A DNA stretch of 64,000 nucleotides from Trichomonas vaginalis G3 (GCF_026262505.1 NC_067204.1:9643797-9707796); one strand, 5' to 3'; positions 1 to 9,983 are shown, counted from the first letter of the stretch. The notes: a model not told the origin generated them from the sequence alone. Program-made: numbers and translations.

Positions 1-12
1 AATTTCAAAATT

Positions 13-22
13 GTCACTTTTT
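13..22 (+). promoter_or_regulatory. Initiator-like motif GTCACTTTTT
   Basis: The motif GTCACTTTTT lies about 20 nt before the ATG at 37. TCA followed by pyrimidine/T-rich sequence matches the trichomonad initiator (TCA+1 Y T/W), which normally sits within a few dozen bases of the start codon. The same ten-base word recurs upstream of other genes in this window. The promoter role is inferred. Confidence 0.5.
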
Positions 23-36
23 TATATTTTTATAAA

Positions 37-591
37 ATGGAAGGGGCTTTTATCAATAAAGAATTTATCCAACAAGAAGGTCTTACACTAGAAAATATCA
101 TTCATCCATATTTTGAATCAAGTCCGTATTATAAACCAGAACGCGGCTCAAAACTTGAAATATCATTTGCACAACCACACGGTAGTGCAGTTTTATCAGC
201 TGCACATCTTAGTAAACCAGAACACAAATCTGTTTCTGTAGACCAAGGCCTCGTTGTTATTGATGAAGTTCTAAATAACGAAATTATTGCAAAGTATATT
301 GTTAAAGATGGATATATCCTTCCAGCGCCAACATTTTATAATTTAATAGCCGGCAGAGTTTGTTCTTCACTGAACAGTTTACAAAAATCAATCAAAAACG
401 TTCACAAAGTTTTTAACTGGAATGTTAAACGCGGATTTACAAAGCGCATAGCATATGGAGAAACAGAAACTAAATATGAATTTCGTGCTTCAGAACTCAA
501 GGATTTGCGTTCAGAATCTGGCGACGAATTTAGATTGCAATCTACACTTCTTGATGCTTTGCTTACAGAAATTGGCATCCCATCTGCATAA
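37..591 (+). CDS. MED6: Mediator complex subunit 6 (MED6)-like protein
   Basis: The 184-aa protein matches the MED6 pattern along its length. It has LTLENIIHPYFESSPYY (residues ~16-33; MED6 has L-x-x-ENVLDYF-x-x-SPFYD), then a hydrophobic IAKYIVKDGYILPAPTFYNLIAGRV segment (~84-108; MED6 has ADYYIIAGVVYQAP..VINSRV), then a helix with SSLNSLQKSIK and F..VKRGF, like the MED6 C-terminal helices. MED6 belongs to the Mediator head module, which bridges activators and RNA polymerase II in the nucleus. The length is short compared with animal MED6 but covers the conserved domain. The ATG at 37 is right behind an initiator-like motif, which supports this start. Recognition is by motif reading only. 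Confidence 0.72.
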   Translation: MEGAFINKEFIQQEGLTLENIIHPYFESSPYYKPERGSKLEISFAQPHGSAVLSAAHLSKPEHKSVSVDQGLVVIDEVLNNEIIAKYIVKDGYILPAPTFYNLIAGRVCSSLNSLQKSIKNVHKVFNWNVKRGFTKRIAYGETETKYEFRASELKDLRSESGDEFRLQSTLLDALLTEIGIPSA

Positions 592-1083
592 ATTTTGTTT
601 TTTTAATTATATAAAATAATTTTATTTTTTTAAATATCATCTTAGTCATTATATCCCATCATGCGTGTTGCAATTCTGTGCTCTTTCATAATCTCAATAC
701 TTAATAATTTTTATAGAAAATTTCATTTAAAGTCATTAGGCCAATTGAAGCAATGAATGAAATATAATCACCAAGTTAACTTGATATAAAACGAAATACA
801 TCTCATTTTAATTTCATAAGAAATTCTGGATTCAATATGCTCTCTAACTGTCCAAGAATAGGATAGGATAATTTTCTAGCATTAAAAATCAAATACAACA
901 TTATTATACAACCAATTGCTATAGATTGACAATTTTTATTGAGGAATTGTAGCAAATTCAAAGAAATTCCATAGTAAATACATTAGGAAATACACCCTGA
1001 TGACATACGAATAATAAACAAATAAAGAATGACATGATTTCAGAATTTGTTTACATAGAAAAAGTGCCAATAAAGTTTTCAAA
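592..1083. other. Intergenic, no gene seen
   Basis: About 490 bases of AT-rich DNA between the MED6-like gene and the next ORF. Only very short ORFs are present and I see no repeat or RNA signature. Confidence 0.6.
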
Positions 1084-1446
1084 ATGCGTCGTTCACGTTT
1101 TGCATTAAGTTCACAGTCTTCTGTAACCCGTGCTGCTCCTCAAAATTCTCCAAAGAAAAAGGCATCTCCTAAAAAACTTCCGAAACCAGAACCAATCGAG
1201 AAATCTGATATTACAAGTCCAATTCCAACCCCAGTACTCGAACGCTCAATAAACACCCAGGAAGAATCATTCCAAAATATCGAAGAAGAGGAAGAAGAGC
1301 TTAATGAATACGAGGAAGAACTTGATGATTTGGCCGGCCTAACAAGGCGTGAATTGCTTGAACTTTATCGTACAAAATACAATAACTATCTTAATAACAT
1401 CGATAAAGTATCCGAGATTATTGAATCAAAACTTTCAGCAGTTTAA
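1084..1446 (+). CDS. Small charged protein, unrecognised
   Basis: This 120-aa ORF has a clear composition plan. A basic, Ser/Pro/Lys-rich N-terminus (MRRSRFALSSQSS, then KKKASPKKLPKPEP) is followed by an acidic run of Glu (about residues 66-82) and a helical C-terminal tail (LTRRELLELYRTKYNNYL...). A basic tail, acidic linker and short coiled helix suit a nuclear or chromatin-associated factor, but I recognise no family. The codon use looks like neighbouring host genes, and the ATG follows the stop of the previous gene by about 490 bases. I see no initiator motif as clear as those of its neighbours. Confidence 0.6.
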   Translation: MRRSRFALSSQSSVTRAAPQNSPKKKASPKKLPKPEPIEKSDITSPIPTPVLERSINTQEESFQNIEEEEEELNEYEEELDDLAGLTRRELLELYRTKYNNYLNNIDKVSEIIESKLSAV

Positions 1447-1905
1447 TTCAATTTTAATATTTTCAAAAACTTTCAATATTGTTTTCTTTCGAAATTATAT
1501 AAATTGTTAATTTACATCCAATTTTTATTAGATATATTTTTACTCTATGCCCAGATTTAGATTTTTGATTTTATTTGCTCAATTTCATTGAGAAGTTAAG
1601 CAAAATCTAATTATCTTCTGTTTCAGTTAGATAACTTTAGCATGAACTATAGGCAATCTCATATAGTTAGTGAACTATGAATATTTTTGATATTTCACTA
1701 ACTTAAGCGATCAATTATGGAATATTACAAGCATATGATCAAATGTAAATCCAAGTACACAATCATGACTATGGAAATGATACTTGATCTTTTGTTCAAT
1801 AAAAATGTAATATTGCATTAAAGATAGTATTATAACATGAATAGACATCGACGAAGTAATGAAAATGATAGTATAAAATAGTAAATAGACATGAATTTGG
1901 TTTGG
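1447..1905. other. Intergenic, no gene seen
   Basis: About 460 bases of AT-rich sequence between the convergent ends of two small genes. No repeat or structured element was noticed. Confidence 0.6.
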
Positions 1906-2271
1906 TTATAGTCCAATTTCGTCTCCTTTCTTCCATCCTTGCTTTTCAAGCATTCTTTCTCCAAATCCAGCAGATGGAGCAGCAGAATCATTGGGATCTG
2001 GTGTCGGAACTACAACTTTTGAATTTATATTTTTCTGCCTTTCTTTCAAAAGCCTTAAAAATGGACTTTCTACTTTAGATTTGTCTTTTGGTTCAACTTT
2101 TTTGCGTTCTTTTTCGATGAATTCTTTTGCATTATCTTTAGCTCTTTGTTCATCTTGTTTCCTCTGTTCTTCTTCGTCTTTTTTCTTTGAAGTTGCAAAC
2201 AATGATGAAACAGTTTTTCCCATCTGTGGTCTTTTCTTCTTTTCTATAACAGGAATGCTAAATTCAGACAT
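1906..2271 (-). CDS. G-patch domain protein
   Basis: The 121-aa protein ends with a G-patch: GFGERMLEKQGWKKGDEIG (residues ~102-120), matching the consensus G-F-G-x-x-M-L-x-K-M-G-W-x-x-G-x-x-L/I-G. G-patch proteins bind RNA or activate DEAH-box helicases, typically in pre-mRNA splicing. The rest is lysine/glutamate-rich and low complexity (KKKDEEEQRKQDEQRAKDNAK). The G-patch stops right after its first ILG-type glycine, so the domain is short; the stop codon at the low-coordinate end is clear, so this is probably the natural end. It is divergently arranged with the gene at 2340, only 68 bases apart. Confidence 0.75.
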   Translation of the reverse strand: MSEFSIPVIEKKKRPQMGKTVSSLFATSKKKDEEEQRKQDEQRAKDNAKEFIEKERKKVEPKDKSKVESPFLRLLKERQKNINSKVVVPTPDPNDSAAPSAGFGERMLEKQGWKKGDEIGL

Positions 2272-2339
2272 CTTTATTAGGTTTTGTCACTTTTTTGATT
2301 TCATATTTGATATAAAGGAAAAACAGATATTTTGAAGGA
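2272..2339. promoter_or_regulatory. Compact bidirectional promoter region
   Basis: Only 68 bases separate the two divergent ATGs (2271 on minus, 2340 on plus). They hold one copy of the GTCACTTTTT word at 2286-2295, read as AAAAAGTGAC in the sense of the minus-strand gene. It lies ~15 nt before the minus ATG and ~50 nt before the plus ATG. A single core element serving both genes is an inference. Confidence 0.5.
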
Positions 2340-3638
2340 ATGTCACAGCAAAATCAAAAGACACAATTACCTCCTGAGATAATCTCTAAGATTCTTGAGA
2401 TAAATAAGATCAAAAAATCAGGTACTGGTACAAATTATGTTCCTCCTTGGGATCAAAGGACAAACAAGCCTCCGCCACCACCTCCACCTCTTCCAATTAC
2501 ACCACAAACAGCTTCTCTCGTTCAAGCAATAACAAAGAAAGAAGAGAAGAAACGAACAGGAAAAATTGGAAAAGCAAAAAACTTGGCATCGAATTTTATG
2601 GCGGTCACTCCAACTTATAATCCTACAGTACAGATACAAGATGCTATAAAAACGCTTTCTGATGATAGACTTGATGGATTTTTGGCAATATTCGCTCCAG
2701 AAATATTAAAATTCGAGAGACAAGAAAGAGCATCGAAATTTGTAGAAGTTGCTCTCCCAAGCATACTCGAAAAAGCCCCTCTAATTGAAAAAGCCTTAAA
2801 TCAATATGTGCAAAGTCTCGCAATTGCAAGTGATCCAAAATCTATATTTCCTCAATTTAGTACTCCAATTGTTTTTATTAATTCAAGCACAGAATTAATT
2901 GCTCACAAAGTTATGCAATTATCTACGACAGGTTTTGATATTATCCCACCAAAGACTGTTGACAGTGATATGTATATAATCGCTCAAGTTTCTACTCCTT
3001 TTATTTCAACAAAACCGAGATTTCCAATCAAAGTAAATGACATTGAAATCGTTCCAGGCAGCTTTGGATGTCATGGCGTGTATATATATTACATAAATTC
3101 TATCAGAAAGCCAAATCAAACATACCATATTCAATTTCCAGTTCAATTTAACGACAGCATTTGTATTGCTTCATTTTATTACCTCAGAAGGAAACCAAAT
3201 GAAAATATTATTCACGATTTTTACGGTTCTTTGAAAGGATTAGTTGCTCCTTCAGATTTATTCTTTAAATCTAGGAATAAACGTTGCTCTTCTTGCCGTC
3301 CTTTCAGAGTTATTGATGTTGTAGAGTCTACAATGCAAACAGGTACTTGCAGATGCCCTACTTGCAACACAGAACTACAATTTTCGGAAATTTCTTTAGA
3401 TTCATCAGAAGAGATGCAGAAAAACGATTTAGAAATAAAAAAAGCACGTGAACAGATGTGTAACTCTATAAATATGCTTGTAAAAACAAATCTTGTTGAT
3501 GATACGTGGACAGGTAATCTTTTCAACGGAGAACCTGGTTTAGCAAATGATGAAGATAAAGATAACAACCAATTTTTCTTACCTGAAGATATAGATTCGT
3601 ATCTTGCAAAATATGATAAGATTTTCGCTGAAGATTAA
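2340..3638 (+). CDS. Putative PIAS/Siz-type SUMO E3 ligase (degenerate SP-RING)
   Basis: 432 aa. It begins with a helical N-terminus and a seven-proline run (~44-50), then a helical region. A beta-rich stretch around residues 215-300 (PRFPIKVNDIEIVPGSFG... NQTYHIQFPVQF...IASFYYLRRKPNENI) resembles a PINIT domain. Next comes a cysteine cluster at ~315-343 (RCSSCRPF ... GTCRCPTCNTELQFSEISLD). The end of this cluster resembles the W-x-CPxC-x-x-x-x-x-x-L-x-x-D end of SP-RING zinc domains in PIAS/Siz SUMO ligases, but the usual C-x-H-x-x-C-F histidine is not in place. Domain order PINIT then SP-RING fits the family; the degenerate zinc site keeps confidence moderate. Alternatively this is an unrelated zinc-ribbon protein. 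The start follows the shared divergent promoter. Confidence 0.5.
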   Translation: MSQQNQKTQLPPEIISKILEINKIKKSGTGTNYVPPWDQRTNKPPPPPPPLPITPQTASLVQAITKKEEKKRTGKIGKAKNLASNFMAVTPTYNPTVQIQDAIKTLSDDRLDGFLAIFAPEILKFERQERASKFVEVALPSILEKAPLIEKALNQYVQSLAIASDPKSIFPQFSTPIVFINSSTELIAHKVMQLSTTGFDIIPPKTVDSDMYIIAQVSTPFISTKPRFPIKVNDIEIVPGSFGCHGVYIYYINSIRKPNQTYHIQFPVQFNDSICIASFYYLRRKPNENIIHDFYGSLKGLVAPSDLFFKSRNKRCSSCRPFRVIDVVESTMQTGTCRCPTCNTELQFSEISLDSSEEMQKNDLEIKKAREQMCNSINMLVKTNLVDDTWTGNLFNGEPGLANDEDKDNNQFFLPEDIDSYLAKYDKIFAED

Positions 3639-4221
3639 AGCGAAACTTATCCTTTATATTATTGTTTTGTTTATTATGCCATTTATCGGATAAAATATTA
3701 TAGATATACTACTTCTAATAATTTTTTTGATAATTTAACTTTAAACTTATCTAAATATAAGAAAACATAATATCATTGAGATTTTCAAACAATTAAAGAG
3801 AAGTTCCCACTTTAAAACATACAATTGCATGATCAATTCAAAAAATTTCTCAGTTTTCGAAGCAAAAACAATCAAAATCAAGAATTTTGTGACCACAAAT
3901 AACCTTATGATCTTGTGGGTGCTAAAGAATGAATAAAATTGTTAATTTTGAAATAGAATAACATACAATTTAATATAATACAACATAAATTAAAAATATA
4001 GCAAGTTTTCATTAAAATCTGCATAAAATTAAATGACTCTATTCACAATATATGAGAAATTTCTTTCGATATCAATAATTTTTCGTTTTCCACCAAAATA
4101 AGCAAAAATATTGGATCATTTCATGAATATTTTGCAAGAATTCATGAAATAAAAGACTTATTTTGGTTAATAGTACCGAAATTAATTTCTTATGATATCT
4201 GTAATAAAAATGATCTCTTTT
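3639..4221. other. Intergenic, no gene seen
   Basis: About 580 bases of AT-rich DNA between two convergent genes. No feature recognised. Confidence 0.6.
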
Positions 4222-5388
4222 CTATATGATATCTCGTTCTCCGTATTCGACTTTACCACTCTTATCAGCATATATGTGCTTTCTCGAGTGGAAACTGATA
4301 CGAGTCGAATTAATCTGCCAAATTGTGTCGAAAATGAACGAATAGCCGAATACAAACGTAGTCCACCACAAAACTTTACCAGCCGTTGATGTACAAAATT
4401 GGCCGAAAGAAGAATCTTCGACAACAACAGCTTTTGTAGTTAAACCAGAAGCAATTGTCTCAGCAAATGCTACTTTGAAGCATCCTTCGTATATAAACAT
4501 CTTTTGGAAAGAAGCAACTTTGGCAGAATCTAATTTTTGATCCATATTTTCATCATATTCGTATTCTCCATTTGCATCATACACGACAATGCCTTTTGCT
4601 GGTATTTCAATGCGTTCACCATTCTCTTGCCATGAGCCATACTGTATACCTATGGTTGAATTTGCGTAAGTTTGAGGTTTATCGAAATAAGAGAACGAAA
4701 TAGCGTACATATGCGGTGTTGGTGGAAGACACATATTTTCTCGATGCATTAAGCGAAGTTCTTCTGATGAAACTTTTGGATATGAAATATGATGAAGAAC
4801 GTAAGTGACTGAGCATGCCTCGGTTCCACAAAGACCGCAACATTCTGCATCTGGTTTCTTGCCTGTCATTTCTTGAAGCATTTGTTTTTGCTTTAAAAAT
4901 TCACGATCTTTTATACAACCGGCTTTATTGCCACATATATCACACCCAAATACAGGTATTATCGTAAATATGCAGCAGAGACCGATGGCAAATGGAAGAA
5001 TCCAGTTTAAGTACCATGGAGGAACAAATGAACGACAAACAAGACCTAAAGTAAAAGAAGACCATGCTATGTTTGCAAATAACGAGTAAAATATTGTCAT
5101 GCAGTGTGTATGTGGTGAAAATATTAATGAAATAATAACGAAAATAATATTCGGAAGAATTGCAATACCTGCTGATATAAAAAGACCGTATTCGGAGTGT
5201 CTACAGAACGTTTCTTGTGAATGAGATAAGCAAACCTCTTTACTTCCTCCATGGTTATATTCTTGCAATTTATAGCATTGATATGGACATGCTTCATCAT
5301 CACAGCATACATAGCCGCTTGGAAGTGTCTGATTTCCACATAGAGTCTCATTTGCTGATATGGTGAGGATAGAAAAGATAAAAAACAT
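4222..5388 (-). CDS. Secretory-pathway membrane protein, cysteine-rich ectodomain
   Basis: 388 aa. A hydrophobic N-terminus (MFFIFSILTISA) looks like a signal peptide. It is followed by a Cys-rich segment (residues ~17-62; CGNQT, YVCCDDEACPYQCY) with an N-linked glycosylation motif. Hydrophobic segments at about 69-92, 98-118 and 127-150 and a further one near 345-365 look membrane-spanning. Between them lies a second Cys-rich loop (GCDICGNKAGC, ECCGLCGTEAC) and a globular region. No family is recognised. The topology suggests a surface or endomembrane protein. The codon frame is uninterrupted and unlike any mobile element in the window. Confidence 0.7.
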   Translation of the reverse strand: MFFIFSILTISANETLCGNQTLPSGYVCCDDEACPYQCYKLQEYNHGGSKEVCLSHSQETFCRHSEYGLFISAGIAILPNIIFVIISLIFSPHTHCMTIFYSLFANIAWSSFTLGLVCRSFVPPWYLNWILPFAIGLCCIFTIIPVFGCDICGNKAGCIKDREFLKQKQMLQEMTGKKPDAECCGLCGTEACSVTYVLHHISYPKVSSEELRLMHRENMCLPPTPHMYAISFSYFDKPQTYANSTIGIQYGSWQENGERIEIPAKGIVVYDANGEYEYDENMDQKLDSAKVASFQKMFIYEGCFKVAFAETIASGLTTKAVVVEDSSFGQFCTSTAGKVLWWTTFVFGYSFIFDTIWQINSTRISFHSRKHIYADKSGKVEYGERDII

Positions 5389-6053
5389 TGAAGAATTTAT
5401 TTTATAAAAAATTTAAAAACCTTAATTATTCTGAAATATAAGTAATTTTAAATGTCATATCATAAAGAGCGTTTATTATTTCCTTTGAAAATTTAAAATT
5501 TTGGATACAATAAAATTATCGTCAATTCAAATAAATTACGAAAATAATCGTTATGATTCCAGCGGGTGGGAGCAATTAACAAAATGTTTCGATAAGCATT
5601 TACTCCAGCGATGAAGGTCATTCATCCATTCTAAATAACATGCAAAACTTGCGGAACTTATTTCTGTTGGTTTATCTATGGATATCAGAATGTCCTATAA
5701 TCCATATTGTCTCTGGATAATGTTATTTCTGAGGAAAATTTAACCCTTTATTTATGCCTATTATAATAGATTTTTCTCAAATTGTAGTCATTTAATGAAC
5801 ATACTTATATGGCATAGTTTAACAGGTGGCACGCGAGAAATATTGCTATATACTAAAATTATATTTTGAACATTCAATAACGAAGAAATACTCATATGCG
5901 CATATGTGTCAAAAAAATATTTGCTAATTTTGGATGTGATTTGTAAAAAAATCCCTTTATATTAGTTTCATTTTCAAAAATATCAGAAAAAGACAGAGTG
6001 GCATCTTATGTAATAACAATATTTCTTCATTATTACTTCTATTGAATAAAGAA
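5389..6053. other. Intergenic, no gene seen
   Basis: About 660 bases without a supportable gene; short ORFs only. Confidence 0.55.
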
Positions 6054-7266
6054 TCATAATTTTGCCCCATGTGATTTGAGAAGTTCAATGATAGCTTCAT
6101 TTTCATAAAATACTGCAATATTAAGAGCTGTTTGTAAACAATCATTTTTTTCATTGACATTGGCACCGTGTGAAAGAAGAAATTCAACAATATCTTTATT
6201 TTTGGTCCGTATTGACAAATGAAGGACTGTTTCTCCATACATGTCTTTTTCATTGATATTTGCACCATATGAAAGAAGAAGCTCGGCTGCCTCTTTACTA
6301 TTTCTATCTACTGTATAATGAAGAGGGGTTTGTCCATAAAAATCTGAACAATTGACATTTCCTCCATGTGAAAGAAAATATTCACAAAGAGTTGCAATAT
6401 TGAACTTCGCCGAAAAAAGTATGCAATCATCAATATCATTAGTTTGATCAAAATAAATTAAAAATGATTCAAGATTATTATATTCTCCACAATAATCTAA
6501 ATCAATCTCTAAATCATATTCATTCATCAAGAATGTAACAAAATCAATGTTGTGTGAAATAATTGCATTTCTCATGCACCATCTATCTGGTTCTTGATAT
6601 TTCAAACACTCACTCATGATCTCTGGTTTTCCTCCAAAAAACGAAAATTCTAGACATGTTTGAGTTATTTCTGAGTTAAATTTCGTTCATAAAAAACTTG
6701 AAACAATCAACAGCACCGTGATAACAACATAATTCAAGCAACGAGTAATCGTTGTAAGAATTTGGATATAAATCACTCTTAAGTACTTGATCTTTATCAA
6801 ATCCATCTCTTCCCGTGAAAGTTATGAATCTTTCTAGGTCATTATTTAGAATTGCTCTGTAAATTGTATTTCCTACGTGAATATCGAGATTTTGATAATC
6901 ATTTTTCTTACAATCATGATATTTGTTTAATTTAATCCCATATTCTTCATAAAACATAATTTCAAATATCTTGTCAATATTATTGACCACTTTGACATGA
7001 TAATCATCATATATGAGGTTGGCAAGATATAAATATGAGTTTATATAGCGATTATTATATGAAATAATACTTGAAATATCTTTTATAATAATCGTGGGGA
7101 GTTGTTTCTTTGAATTAATCAATTCTGTTTTGATCATTTTATAAATCTTGTTTAGTTCTTCTTCATTTTCAGTTTTCAGCTGATACAGTGCATTATATAC
7201 ATCAATGTCACATTTATACATACTTCGCAATTCACTATATTTAGGGTAATTGCTTTGATCAGACAT
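6054..7266 (-). pseudogene. Ankyrin-repeat protein (DUF3447-type N-terminus), one frameshift
   Basis: Two minus-strand frames form one gene of the abundant trichomonad ankyrin family. The upstream frame (7266 to 6676) has the helical N-terminal domain ending LLELCCYHGAVDCFKFFMNE. The downstream frame continues with a conserved-looking link (NSEITQTCLEFSFFGGKPEIM) and ankyrin repeats such as DFYGQTPLHYTVDRNSKEAAELLLSYGANI and DMYGETVLHLSIRTKNKDIVEFLLSHGANV. The shift lies near 6676-6690, right where the two frames meet. About three to four C-terminal repeats are readable. Ankyrin repeats mediate protein binding; the partner is unknown. Either a young pseudogene or a sequencing indel. Confidence 0.75.
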
Positions 7267-7634
7267 TTAAAAATTTAAAAATTACCAACAAAAAAGATTT
7301 TTCATATCCTCGAAATTAACTAAGAGAAAATAATCATATTTATGCAAGCGGAAAACAAAGACCATATGGATTCGGATATAATTTATGAATTTTTATTGAG
7401 ATAATAGAAATAAAGTATCATAATAACAATGAAAATATATAACTAACTTTAAGGCTTTATCCATGCGTTTCTATTAGTGTTTAAGATTAAGTAAATGAAG
7501 GGTATTCTGGACAACTATTGCTTTATTTGAGAACACAAATAAATGTATCGTGTGTCCCAAATAGAATTTATGGCGCATTCTATCAGCGTGCAACTATGAA
7601 ATACGCCGATATATGCTGAAAAGAATCACAAATC
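7267..7634. other. Intergenic, no gene seen
   Basis: About 370 bases between divergent genes. Only the initiator-like word at its right edge stands out. Confidence 0.55.
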
Positions 7635-7644
7635 GTCACTTTTT
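7635..7644 (+). promoter_or_regulatory. Initiator-like motif GTCACTTTTT
   Basis: The same ten-base word as at 13-22, here about 25 nt before the ATG at 7663. The repeated spacing supports a core-promoter role, which is inferred. Confidence 0.5.
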
Positions 7645-7662
7645 GCTTAACGTACAATAAAT

Positions 7663-9204
7663 ATGGAAAAAGAAAACGAAATACCAAGGGCCGAAGAAGA
7701 GAAAAAGACAGAGCTGAATTTCATTTCAGACACTGATTCATCTGATGAAGATGAAAAAATGAAAAAATTACTCGAAATCATAGAAACACCTGTCGAATCT
7801 CAAGAAAAGAGCAAAGAAGAAGAAGAAAAATCAGAGCCAATTGAAAACAACAATGAAGAACAGGAATATTCTGCTGAAGAAAAAGAAATAAACAAAGATT
7901 TAATTGATTTCGAAGCCGTATCTAAAGAAGCTGAAAAAGTAGTCAATAATATACAAGAAAGTTCGGAAGAAGAATATAGTGAAAAAGCTCCGACCGAACC
8001 TCCTAAAGAAATAGAAGCTCCAAAACCAAAAAAGGTTTTAGGTAATCCAGAATTAATTGAAAAATTACGAAAGAGAAGAGAATCTTTAAAGAAAGATAAA
8101 AAGGTAAATCTTACAGACGTTCTTTCGGCCGATTTCTTTAATAATCAAGATCCATCATTGACAATTCTCCCGCCTTCTGGTGTTAAAGGACGTAATATGC
8201 TTCGCAGGCAAATGCAGATAATGGCTGATAAACAAATTTTAGATGAAGCACGGGCAGACAGAGGCAATGAAATTCAGGATGAAGAATTCGAGGAAGAAGA
8301 GGAAGAGGAGGAAGAAAAGAAGGAAGGTGAAGGAAATGCAGAAGGTGAAACTACCGAAGGAGAGAAAAAAGAACTTGATCCCTTATCCAAAGTGGTTGTT
8401 GAGAAACTTAACAATGAAATTGGAGAAGATACAGAATTAACAGAAGAAGAAATAGAAAAGAAGATTTACCAAGATATTGTTAATATGCGTCTTGCAGTTG
8501 ATATTGAAGAAATCAAGAAGGTCATTAGAATTATTACTGGTGAATGGAGAAGTGGTAAATTACGAGGCACTGCTACAGCTGGTGGTGATTCAATTGATGG
8601 CGCATTCCAGGGTAACCAAGAAGAAAACAAGAAACTTGCAGAAAAAAGAACAATGAGAAATCAAAGAAGAAAACAGAGAATTGAAACACAACTCGAAGCA
8701 TTAAATGGCAACACCATGGAACAGCTCATCCAAAAAGCTATGTGGATTCAGAAAGCAAACTCTGAAGATGCAACTTGGGCCGATAAATTAAGAGCTCGTC
8801 AAGCTTTTCTTGCAGATGGAGATCAGCGCAAGGCTGTTCTTGAAGATATGGAGTTCCGTGAATGGCAGCGCGAACAGCGTCTTAAAGAATATGAAAAATG
8901 GAAAGAAAAAGCTGAAAAGAACAAAGATAAATCTAATAAGAAAGAATTTTCAAATAAGAATCCTGCTGCCTTTGCTCCTGTTGGACCAATGAAGAAGAAC
9001 ATTGATAGAAAGGCTTCAACTTCATTTACGTATATTCGCGAAGAAGCAGAGAAGCCAGTCGTCAAATTTAAAGAACCTGAAAAAATTATTGACATTCCAG
9101 AGGCCAAACCAAATAAGAAGCTTGCTGAATTCCTTTCTAGATCCAATTCTTTAAGTGGAAGGATATCTAGATCAAATTCAACAGGAACTGATAATCAAAA
9201 ATAA
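7663..9204 (+). CDS. Acidic, highly charged coiled-coil protein, unrecognised
   Basis: 513 aa, dominated by Glu/Lys. The N-terminal half is disordered and acidic, with DSSDEDE and SSEEEYS patches that look like casein-kinase-type sites and a run of ten Glu (~residues 211-220). Around 245-310 there is a folded-looking helical piece (VVVEKLNNEIGEDTELTEEEIEKKIYQDIVNMRLAV; IEEIKKVIRIITGEWRSGKLRG). A long charged helix (~320-440) follows. The C-terminus carries RSNSLSGRISRSNSTG, a basic Ser repeat suited to kinases or 14-3-3 binding. I recognise no family; the layout suits a nuclear scaffold or replication/transcription factor. The ATG is placed 25 nt after an initiator-like motif. Confidence 0.65.
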   Translation: MEKENEIPRAEEEKKTELNFISDTDSSDEDEKMKKLLEIIETPVESQEKSKEEEEKSEPIENNNEEQEYSAEEKEINKDLIDFEAVSKEAEKVVNNIQESSEEEYSEKAPTEPPKEIEAPKPKKVLGNPELIEKLRKRRESLKKDKKVNLTDVLSADFFNNQDPSLTILPPSGVKGRNMLRRQMQIMADKQILDEARADRGNEIQDEEFEEEEEEEEEKKEGEGNAEGETTEGEKKELDPLSKVVVEKLNNEIGEDTELTEEEIEKKIYQDIVNMRLAVDIEEIKKVIRIITGEWRSGKLRGTATAGGDSIDGAFQGNQEENKKLAEKRTMRNQRRKQRIETQLEALNGNTMEQLIQKAMWIQKANSEDATWADKLRARQAFLADGDQRKAVLEDMEFREWQREQRLKEYEKWKEKAEKNKDKSNKKEFSNKNPAAFAPVGPMKKNIDRKASTSFTYIREEAEKPVVKFKEPEKIIDIPEAKPNKKLAEFLSRSNSLSGRISRSNSTGTDNQK

Positions 9205-9318
9205 ATAATAGATGTTTTTTTGTTTAATTTAAGATTAATTATTTTATGAATAGCTCATTAATACACTAGAATTTATTTGTTTATTATCAAAATATGAAGA
9301 ACGATTATTTTTTTTTTC

Positions 9319-9327
9319 TCATTCATT
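9319..9327 (+). promoter_or_regulatory. Initiator-like motif TCATTCATT
   Basis: TCATTCATT sits directly before the ATG at 9330, after a run of T. It fits the trichomonad initiator consensus (TCA-Y-T-W). The tiny leader is typical of this group. Promoter role inferred. Confidence 0.45.
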
Positions 9328-9329
9328 GA

Positions 9330-9983
9330 ATGAATTCAACTTCTCTTCACCATTGTAGAACAATTACTCAATCTGTAAGAGAAAATCCTTTAAATAGCTT
9401 TTTCGATCGACTCAGTTCAGCTCAATTGCCAAACTACAATCAGATTATTCAAAAACCAATAGATTTTGAAACGATCTTGAAAAATCTCGATCATGGCGAT
9501 TATAAGACCATTGCTGAGTGGTACAATGATATGCTGTTAGTATATCAAAATGCTTTAACATATCACCAACCAGATGGAGTTTGGCATCGCGTTGCAGAGT
9601 ACTGCCTGGCCGATTTCAAGAAAAGATATCATGATATACAAACCCAGTCAATGCAGAAATGGTATGAGCTTCTTAATCAGAAAATGGTTTCTCTTAGCGA
9701 ATTAATTGGAAACAGTCCAGTTCCACAAATTATAGATCCACTTATTATTTCCGTAGTAAAGAAGGCAGAGTTGATGGATCCGCCATCATCTTCAGCAATT
9801 GCTGAACTTGTAGAAACAATTAACAAAAAGATCAATGAACAACAATTTAAAGTCGATATATTAACAATACTAAACAAAACACAGCCAGAGTTGAAAATAG
9901 AAGGCGAAGAATTTACTGTCGATGCAGACACCTTAAATAACACTGCATTAAATGCATTGATATTATACTCATCTTCCTGCTAA
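9330..9983 (+). CDS. Bromodomain protein
   Basis: 217 aa. Residues ~10-100 read as a bromodomain: a first helix, FFDRLSSAQLPNYNQIIQKPIDFETILKNLDHGDYKTIAEWYNDMLLVYQNALTYH in segments. This has the P-x-Y/I-x-x-x-I-x-x-P-I/M-D ZA-loop signature, a D-F/L-x-T-I motif, and the N-A-x-x-Y/H asparagine that binds acetyl-lysine. The C-terminal half is helical (LVETINKKINEQQFKVDILTILNK...), resembling the NET/extra-terminal or GNAT-associated tails, but I do not assign it. It would act on acetylated histones in the nucleus. The gene stands alone, with an initiator-like motif hugging the ATG. Confidence 0.8.
   Translation: MNSTSLHHCRTITQSVRENPLNSFFDRLSSAQLPNYNQIIQKPIDFETILKNLDHGDYKTIAEWYNDMLLVYQNALTYHQPDGVWHRVAEYCLADFKKRYHDIQTQSMQKWYELLNQKMVSLSELIGNSPVPQIIDPLIISVVKKAELMDPPSSSAIAELVETINKKINEQQFKVDILTILNKTQPELKIEGEEFTVDADTLNNTALNALILYSSSC

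Noticed and set aside
661-760. 31-codon ORF MRVAILCSFIISIL...
   Set aside because: Short, no promoter motif and no supporting pattern; could be chance.
7663-9204. Claspin/Mrc1-like assignment for the acidic protein
   Set aside because: Only acidity and a general coiled-coil look agree; no specific motif could be pointed to.
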